Source: Haemophilus parainfluenzae
Lineage (GTDB): Bacteria > Pseudomonadota > Gammaproteobacteria > Enterobacterales > Pasteurellaceae
NCBI RefSeq assembly: GCF_900450995.1
Contig: NZ_UGHY01000002.1
Location: 124,001-188,000 of the forward strand
Length of the DNA stretch: 64,000 bases
Reading direction: 5' to 3'
Below the pieces are notes generated by a model. It had not been told where the DNA came from and ran no database searches. It worked only from the letters and a program-made list of their open reading frames with translations. The translations under genes were made by a program, and so were the position numbers. The first letter of the stretch is position 1, and every line of letters starts with the position of its first letter. Shown here one piece after another: positions 57,247-64,000 of the stretch.

Positions 57247-60200
57247 AATAAATCATTGGTTTTATCGTAGGCAGCATAAAGCAATTCCGAAATCAGGTTA
57301 CTTGTAGGTCGGTTATAAACCACTGCAACACCTTCTTTATTAGTTTCCCATTTGTTCTGTTTTATCGCATTTTTTAATGCGTCATTTAAAGGATTCATAA
57401 TACCGTTATTAGAAATGGTAATAACATTATTTGAATCACTTGGCTTCAATTCGGTAATATCAAAAATTTGACGTTTATTTCCTATTTCTGCCTTACCTTT
57501 TTCTGTCGGACGTTTTGACCCATCCTTATTGAAATTAGAGCAATACAGTGAATCTTGTTTACAAGTTGTTAACCAAATTTGTTCAGGTGCGGTAGCGGCT
57601 CTGACAACAGGGTCTGAAGCAACAGCTGTTCCGACGTATTTTGTTGCATCAGCATTGCCCCAACCTTGTAAACCTCCAAGTGCCAAATCTACATAAAAAG
57701 CAACTTTCTCAAGTTTATTTGCACTATTATCTAATGCCAGAGATTCATCAGTGTTATAGCCTGTTTTACCGTCTTCTCCGCGAGTATTTCTACGGATTTC
57801 AACGGCTTCAGCTCGTTTCTTATCTGCGATATTATACAGTTCTTTCTTAATATCTTGGCGGGTTCGGTCAAATTCTTGAGTCACATTTCTTTGTAAATCA
57901 ATTTCTCTTTGAACCTCATCTTTATTAAAACGGTTCTCTAATTTACCACTTTGACTTTGAGCACTATCAAGCGTGATATCTGTTTTTATAGCAGAAATAG
58001 TTTCATTAACCGTTTTCCCGGTGAGAGACTCTTGTGTACTGGTATTACGAATTTCAATATTCTTTGTATTAATACCACTTTTTGTTGTGCTCGATTGGCT
58101 ATCCTTGTCATAACCAAATCCAACGCTATGTGTTATTTCTACAGAATCCCATCCAGCTGCTAAAATTGGATTATCCGTTTTTACTGTAGTTTCTTTACCG
58201 TTCGCATCTCTATACAAAGGCTGGCCTTCCGCATTTTTAGCCTGAACGCCACTTTGTGCTTGACCATCTTTACCAAATGGTGTTTCAAAATTAGCCGATA
58301 CACTACCACTCACACCAAAACTGCTGCCACTATGGTTTGAGTGATTCTCAATATCTGAATGAGTAAGGCTGCCAGTGCTAAAATGGTTTTTGCCATCCTC
58401 TTCTGCCTTTTGTGTAGAGGTAATCAATGCACCTTTAAGATCGGTATGCTTATTAACATTAATATCATAACCTTCATCTCCGGCATAAATTCCTGCCTGT
58501 TCATTCACACTCGCATGATCAGCATTGATTTTAGATTTATTGAAACTACCACCTGCGGCAAAACCATAGCCTACTGTCACACTACCACTTACATTCATTT
58601 GTTTACCATGGTAGCTAGATTTATCTTGCAAACTCTCGATATTCAAGTTTTCAGCATTAAGTTCTACTCGTTTGCCTTTTACTTGGCTACCAATAATATT
58701 GGCATCACCACCGGCTTGAATCACTGTTTTACTTTGGCTATCTCCCACATGACTAGCAACATAAGAGGTTTCATCACCATTACCGTAACCTTTTCCGTAA
58801 TTACCGCCTACAGTAATACCTGCCGCTACGCCATTGCTGACTTTAACAGCAACACCAGCATTAAAACCACTTGACTTGTTGGTGCTACGCTCTTGATGGT
58901 TTTGTTCTGTGGCTTTGATATTTACTTGATTATCTGCAATCAATCTAGTGCCTTGTTTACCAGAAATATCCGAACCTTCAATATTAATGTTGGAATCCTT
59001 TCCTGCGCCTGTCGCCATAATATTCACTTTGCCGCCAGCATTAACTTGGGATTTATAGGCTGTTTTTCCTTCAGTATGCGTGCGAGATTCATTTTTTTGT
59101 TGGCCATAAGTTATTTGTACACCAATCACAGAATCTACATTTCCTGTGTCACTCATAAATTTTCCGACATCATTTGCAGCTTGTCCGACAGATTGAGCTG
59201 CCCGATAAGCATCAAAACCAGCATTAGCTGCTGCCATAGCATTCACACGACCATGCTTACTTGCACCTACTTGTCTAGTTGATTGCACTGCGCCTTGTAC
59301 TGCTTGAACAGCAGAAATAACAGGAGAGGTAATAGCAATAGTTAAACCTTTTTGCTCAAATTTTTGTTTGGTATTGGTTTCATATTTATCATCTGCAGCT
59401 TTAATATCGACTTTTTTCGCCAGAATATTCACATCGCCGTCTTTGATTGCACTCACCTTACTAGCGGTTTGAGTATAAGTGTTTTCTGCAATCATCGTCG
59501 TATTGCCGTTTAAGCTGCCCACTTGGCTACCTTGTGCATAAAGCTTAGTCTGATCACTTTCCGTGGTTTGTTTTTGAGAACCAAAGGTTACTCCAATACC
59601 ACCTCCCAACATGCCTGATTTTTTCTTACTATAATAATCATCAGAATAAACTCGGTTCTCAGCTTCGCGAATATCAATATTATTTGCTTTAATAACCAAT
59701 CCATTTTCAGCTACAGCATTTGCCCCCTGAATATCGACATTACCATTATTCGAATGAATATAAATTTTATCTGCATCTAAGGTTGAGCCTTGAGCAATAT
59801 CATAATTGTGATTATGGCGACGAGTTTCTCCTTTTGATTGGAATACACCACGTTTAGTCCATTTCGTCGCCTCCGACAAACTTTCTTGTTGGCGACTTTC
59901 ACGAATATTAATATCTCCCTCTGAAAGCACGCTCATTGTGCCATTACTTACCGAAGAAACTCCGCTCATTTCAACAGAATTTTTACCCACAAAACGAGCA
60001 TCGCCTTCAATATTAAACTCCGAACCAACTTCATTACGCTGTTCAAGTTTATAGTAATTATTGCTGTTTTTAATATAGTGCTGCTTATTTTCAGTTTCTA
60101 CTGTACCAAGAGAAAGCTTGTTATTTGCGTGGAAATTTGCTTGACCTTTTACATCAACTTTCGCTCCTTTAAAAGTCATATCCTCTTTAGCGTGAAGTGA

Positions 60201-63200
60201 TACTTGACCTTGATTATTTTTATCTCCTACATTAATAGAAGCCACTCTATTGATCGATTTATGTTTAAAACGATCATTATCTGCCGTTTCAGAAAGTGAG
60301 CTTTCAATATTAATAGTTTTTGCAATACCAACAAGATTATCCGTCGCATTTAATGCACCACCTAAATTATTAATGCGATTTTTTGCGAGCATATATAAAT
60401 CTCGTCCCTGAAGTGTACCTCCAGTGTTTTCAATATTATTTGCACTCAAATGTGTTAAATTACGTCCAGAAATCACACCACTATTTTTTACGTCACCTTG
60501 CGTATCAATAATAACGTCATTTGCTGAAATCACAGCTCCTCTGCTATCAATATCTGCATTACGACCGACAACATAAACCTGTGGTGCAAGTACTTCTGTT
60601 TTCGTACCATCTTTTAACGTAACTTCACGTTTCACCATCCATACCATGTCTGAAGTGAGCTGTTTCATCTGCTCAGCCGTCAATGCTACACCAGGAATTA
60701 AATTAAGTTTCGTTGCATATTGCGCACCATTATCCATCAAGGCTTTATACTGTTCATAATCTGACGAATACCCCTGAAGGAAACGTCTGCCAGTAAGTTG
60801 ATTAATTTGTTCATTAACTAAACGTTGTTCATAGAAACCATCCCCTAAACGTTTCAGAATATTTTTCGGGTCGTTATGAATCTGTTTAAACATATAGTCA
60901 CTGCTAAGCCATTTTGATCTCTGTGTAAAACGCGGATCTGTTTCAACTAAAAACTGTCTAGATGCTGCAGGATTGATTTTATAAAGGCTTGCTTGCGGTA
61001 AATTAATATTAGGTAAATGAGTTTTAATACCAAGATCATCTTTGTTTTTAACCACACCAGAAGTTATCGAATCTAGATTCACACGATGCGCATTCAAATC
61101 CGTGTTTAAAGGTGTTTTTTCAGCTACAGAAACACCTTGGAAATCAGATTTGCCATCAACACTTACCCCTGTTTTTTCGACTGGTTCAGCAATTGTCAAT
61201 AATTTCAAACCAAAACTAAAATCTTGGGTTGGATGAACATCAGTAAAATCACTATAATTATGATAGTGATGATGCCCCTTTCTACCGCGTTTACGTCTCA
61301 CTTTATATTCTTGAACAAATTGACCTTCATCAGTGATATCAATCGTACCGTGTATATCATCATTATCTAATTTAGAAATTGCGCCACTTAAACGTTCATT
61401 TGTTGATTGAGTAAAGACCTTATCGTCGAGTAATAATTTTTGCCCTACAAAAATTTGACTTTGTTTATTATTCAGATCTTCACCTGAAAGGTGTAATTCT
61501 CCACCAATTAATATTTTTGCTGGATCCTGATGTTCTATTGTTGAAGTAGTAGTTGTTCTCGTATAGCGCCATTCTTTCCAACCAAATCCTTCTATACGTG
61601 TTCCATTGTTTAATTGGAAATATGAATTTGGATTACGACTACCATTATTCAGGTTATAATAGCCGTCAACACCACCTCGATAACGATGTGAATCACTTCC
61701 TAATGAATATTCATTAATCTGTTCTTTTTCTACTTTTTTACCTAATTTTAAGTGTAAATCTTGGTTTAAAAGATGATGTGTCTTAATCCAACCACTTCCT
61801 AAAGCTTCAATGGTCGCACTACCGTTATCAATGCTATTTGCATAACCAGTTGCTTGATTATTTTCATTTAACTGTCCACCAATATAGATATTACCTAAAC
61901 TCATAATAAGTGAATGGTTACGGTTTACTAAATTACCGACACCTAAATCAAGTCTCTCACGAGCAGCAATAGTGGCTGCAGTTCCATCAGCATTCTCAAG
62001 ATTATTTAAATTGTTTGCTTGAATTGCAAGGTGCCCTCCATAAATACGTGCCGTACCAATGTTATTTACATCATTGGCTTTAATCACTGTGGTATCGCCA
62101 TCAATTAAGCCAAAGTTATTTAGCTTATTAGTTTGAATATGTGTATTTATTGAAGAAATTTCTGCATTAGCATTATTTTGAATAGTAGATCCTTCAACTG
62201 ATGCTGAATTACCTACCACAAGGTTGGAGTTATTAACAAAATCACCTTTTGTTTTAAAAGTAAGATTATTGCCTACACCAAAGGTTTTATTTAGGGTAAA
62301 GCTATCATTTAACTCAATGCCTAAATCACCTTTTGTTCTAATCGAACCTTCATCCACTAATGTTTTGGCTTGTAATGTTGTGCCAATCACAGATTCAATT
62401 TTTCCTAGTGCATTATTTACAACTAAGGTCAAATTTGGATTTACAATATCAACTCGACCAGCCGATAAAATCTCACCTTTTTGATTATCAAGAGATTGAT
62501 TAATTGTAAGATTTGCTGATTTTCCTACATAAATGCCGCCAGATTGGTTTTCAATATGATCCGCATTCATTACTAAATTAGCTGTTTGAATACCTTGGGT
62601 AGGAGTATCTTGTTTAGATTTTGTATTTTTATTATTTACATTTGTGACATTCAACACCAAACGATTTGTTGCACTGACTAAAGAACCTTTATCATCTTCA
62701 GCTTGGTTATCAAGTGCGGTAAAATTTAATGTTGAATTTGCACTTTGAATAATTCCACCTTTGTTATTTAAATCTGTACCATATAATGTTAAATCCTGAG
62801 CTGAAATTACACCTTGTGCATTATTTATTGCAGCAGAAGAAATCGATGCTGTTTTCGCTGAAATATCACCTTGTGTATTATTCAAATTTGGGGTTTGAAT
62901 CGCTAAATCAGACTCTCCCTGAATCACCCCTTTAAGGTTATTTAAATCATTTGCAAGCAATGTCGCACGAGAAACCGATGAAATAATGCCATCTTGATTG
63001 TGTAAATTCTCTGTTTTTAACGATAATTGACCCTGGCTATAAACAATACCATGTTGATTATTAAATTGATTGACTGATAAATCCGCACGATTTCCAGCAA
63101 TCAGTTTTCCATCTTCATTATTAACTTGCTGCGCAGTCAATAAAACTTGTCCACCTAACATTTCACCTTTCTGGTTATTTAATGTTGAGGTACTAATATC

Positions 63201-64000
63201 AAGGCTATTTTTCCCAAATAAATAACCAAATTGAGATTCAATATGTCCCGCATTCGTATTAAGTTTCACACCTTGGTTTGACCAAATCACACCTTGATTG
63301 TTTTGAATTAACGGACTTTGAATAGAGATCAAACCTTCAGCAGCAATCTTCCCTTCAGTATTATCTAACCCTTTTTTCAAATTCAATGAAAAGGCTTCTT
63401 TACCACGTTGAATCCAGCTACTCTTCTTATTATTAAGTTGTGCAGTATCTATCACAAAATGCCCTGCATTTAGGTTAGCATTCTCCGCTAGAATAGCGTT
63501 TGGACTGATTAATGTGGTATCCCCCTCACTGTATAATGTTGCTTGCTTCAAATTTAAAGGTGAGTAAGTAGATTGGAAAGCAATACTATCAGCTGTTGAT
63601 TGACTTTCAGATAAATCAAGGGTATCTGCTTTAGCATTAATTTGACCACTCGCTCGATGCTTAGCTTTAGATGAAATAGACTTTTCAGCTGAGAGTGTAA
63701 TACTAGCACCTTGGGCACTTTGACTATCTAATGAACGAGTCTCACCTTGTGTAGTTTCTTGAGCAGTTACACCTGCGGCAATTAATGCACCTTTACTAGC
63801 CTCAATATTCTTCGCTTGGTAAGCAACATTACCCTTCACTACAGTTTCACCTGTTTGAGTGAGATTATCCTTAGCTTGAACTGAGATCCCACCCTGACGC
63901 GAAACAATCGAACCATGTTGTGCCACATTAGCTTGAGAGCGTAATGAAACATTACCTTGCTTAGTTTCAATTTTACCTGTATTTTCAATGGATTTTTTGG
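57183..64000 (-). CDS. FhaB/CdiA-family filamentous exoprotein (5' end outside window)
   Basis: At least 2270 residues are visible; the N-terminal secretion (TPS) domain is beyond the right edge. The first third consists of repeats of about 20-25 residues with LNNxxGxI-type cores (e.g. VNNEDGKLIAGNRADLSVNQ). The middle has hemagglutinin-repeat sequence and a spacer rich in Tyr/Arg. The C-terminal part matches CdiA/FhaB proteins (NADHASVNEQAGIYAGDEGY, SGKLENRFNKDEVQ). No VENN motif was seen; the variable region begins around the Cys-containing WLTTCKQDSLYCSNF. The frame now ends 20 residues after the G7 tract with SECETLPIC. It should be exported by a CdiB/FhaC partner. Confidence 0.9.
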   Translation of the reverse strand, partial: KKSIENTGKIETKQGNVSLRSQANVAQHGSIVSRQGGISVQAKDNLTQTGETVVKGNVAYQAKNIEASKGALIAAGVTAQETTQGETRSLDSQSAQGASITLSAEKSISSKAKHRASGQINAKADTLDLSESQSTADSIAFQSTYSPLNLKQATLYSEGDTTLISPNAILAENANLNAGHFVIDTAQLNNKKSSWIQRGKEAFSLNLKKGLDNTEGKIAAEGLISIQSPLIQNNQGVIWSNQGVKLNTNAGHIESQFGYLFGKNSLDISTSTLNNQKGEMLGGQVLLTAQQVNNEDGKLIAGNRADLSVNQFNNQHGIVYSQGQLSLKTENLHNQDGIISSVSRATLLANDLNNLKGVIQGESDLAIQTPNLNNTQGDISAKTASISSAAINNAQGVISAQDLTLYGTDLNNKGGIIQSANSTLNFTALDNQAEDDKGSLVSATNRLVLNVTNVNNKNTKSKQDTPTQGIQTANLVMNADHIENQSGGIYVGKSANLTINQSLDNQKGEILSAGRVDIVNPNLTLVVNNALGKIESVIGTTLQAKTLVDEGSIRTKGDLGIELNDSFTLNKTFGVGNNLTFKTKGDFVNNSNLVVGNSASVEGSTIQNNANAEISSINTHIQTNKLNNFGLIDGDTTVIKANDVNNIGTARIYGGHLAIQANNLNNLENADGTAATIAARERLDLGVGNLVNRNHSLIMSLGNIYIGGQLNENNQATGYANSIDNGSATIEALGSGWIKTHHLLNQDLHLKLGKKVEKEQINEYSLGSDSHRYRGGVDGYYNLNNGSRNPNSYFQLNNGTRIEGFGWKEWRYTRTTTTSTIEHQDPAKILIGGELHLSGEDLNNKQSQIFVGQKLLLDDKVFTQSTNERLSGAISKLDNDDIHGTIDITDEGQFVQEYKVRRKRGRKGHHHYHNYSDFTDVHPTQDFSFGLKLLTIAEPVEKTGVSVDGKSDFQGVSVAEKTPLNTDLNAHRVNLDSITSGVVKNKDDLGIKTHLPNINLPQASLYKINPAASRQFLVETDPRFTQRSKWLSSDYMFKQIHNDPKNILKRLGDGFYEQRLVNEQINQLTGRRFLQGYSSDYEQYKALMDNGAQYATKLNLIPGVALTAEQMKQLTSDMVWMVKREVTLKDGTKTEVLAPQVYVVGRNADIDSRGAVISANDVIIDTQGDVKNSGVISGRNLTHLSANNIENTGGTLQGRDLYMLAKNRINNLGGALNATDNLVGIAKTINIESSLSETADNDRFKHKSINRVASINVGDKNNQGQVSLHAKEDMTFKGAKVDVKGQANFHANNKLSLGTVETENKQHYIKNSNNYYKLEQRNEVGSEFNIEGDARFVGKNSVEMSGVSSVSNGTMSVLSEGDINIRESRQQESLSEATKWTKRGVFQSKGETRRHNHNYDIAQGSTLDADKIYIHSNNGNVDIQGANAVAENGLVIKANNIDIREAENRVYSDDYYSKKKSGMLGGGIGVTFGSQKQTTESDQTKLYAQGSQVGSLNGNTTMIAENTYTQTASKVSAIKDGDVNILAKKVDIKAADDKYETNTKQKFEQKGLTIAITSPVISAVQAVQGAVQSTRQVGASKHGRVNAMAAANAGFDAYRAAQSVGQAANDVGKFMSDTGNVDSVIGVQITYGQQKNESRTHTEGKTAYKSQVNAGGKVNIMATGAGKDSNINIEGSDISGKQGTRLIADNQVNIKATEQNHQERSTNKSSGFNAGVAVKVSNGVAAGITVGGNYGKGYGNGDETSYVASHVGDSQSKTVIQAGGDANIIGSQVKGKRVELNAENLNIESLQDKSSYHGKQMNVSGSVTVGYGFAAGGSFNKSKINADHASVNEQAGIYAGDEGYDINVNKHTDLKGALITSTQKAEEDGKNHFSTGSLTHSDIENHSNHSGSSFGVSGSVSANFETPFGKDGQAQSGVQAKNAEGQPLYRDANGKETTVKTDNPILAAGWDSVEITHSVGFGYDKDSQSSTTKSGINTKNIEIRNTSTQESLTGKTVNETISAIKTDITLDSAQSQSGKLENRFNKDEVQREIDLQRNVTQEFDRTRQDIKKELYNIADKKRAEAVEIRRNTRGEDGKTGYNTDESLALDNSANKLEKVAFYVDLALGGLQGWGNADATKYVGTAVASDPVVRAATAPEQIWLTTCKQDSLYCSNFNKDGSKRPTEKGKAEIGNKRQIFDITELKPSDSNNVITISNNGIMNPLNDALKNAIKQNKWETNKEGVAVVYNRPTSNLISELLYAAYDKTNDLLGGKIAVNDSRKSECETLPIC

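Noticed and set aside
58359-58874. 171-codon plus-strand frame inside the exoprotein gene
   Set aside because: Antisense shadow of a long, clearly coding minus-strand frame; no ribosome site or protein-like composition.

Overview
The window reads as a Pasteurellaceae chromosome, most like Haemophilus (H. parainfluenzae group). The 9-base DNA uptake signal AAGTGCGGT and its complement occur throughout, often as inverted pairs that double as terminators. The DNA is AT-rich, and the gene neighbourhoods glnD-map-erpA-yacL-mrcB and purR-ppc match what is known from Haemophilus. The species call is an inference. No rRNA, tRNA or CRISPR array was seen.

Positions 1-31000: the start of sucC (leaving the left edge), a cytosine/HMP-type permease (cytX), sucAB, a long-linker ComEA-like helix-hairpin-helix protein, yccA, sfsA, a strong candidate for a Fur-repressed small RNA, tyrS, and a sucrose pair scrK-scrB. 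Two nested IS3-family elements follow, then glnD, map, erpA, yacL and mrcB. Next is a complete FTR1/P19-type iron uptake cluster: FTR1 permease with periplasmic domain, P19, DUF2318-YHS membrane protein, two FtsX-like permeases (one frameshifted), an ATPase, a thioredoxin-like lipoprotein and cytochrome c.

Positions 29800-45110: a lipoprotein, an ATP-grasp protein, and a Fur-boxed ABC importer operon ending in a cupredoxin, whose binding protein has an in-frame amber codon. Then a frameshifted di-heme cytochrome c peroxidase, mltB, a four-gene lipooligosaccharide block (two GT2, one Wzy-like membrane protein, one GT25), a 26-residue membrane peptide, purR and ppc.

Positions 45110-64000, almost all on the minus strand, form a contact-dependent-inhibition / two-partner-secretion locus. 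At the right edge is a giant FhaB/CdiA exoprotein; its N-terminus and any CdiB partner lie outside the window. Its C-terminal region carries a hydrolase-like nucleophile motif that is put out of frame by a run of seven G. Downstream is a long array of displaced C-terminal toxin modules, each followed by its own immunity candidate: small lipoproteins with conserved cysteines, a 105-residue protein, a 156-residue protein with a C-terminal membrane segment, a 314-residue protein and an ankyrin-repeat protein. Several modules are broken. REP-doublet elements, two copies of a purT 3' end, repeated uptake-signal hairpins and an IS remnant sit at the joints and suggest how modules were added. This array is the most interesting part of the window.

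Several genes carry single-base lesions (26.8, 34.5, 35.9, 54.8 and 57.2 kb). They could be real decay or switching, or homopolymer errors in the assembly; reads must decide.
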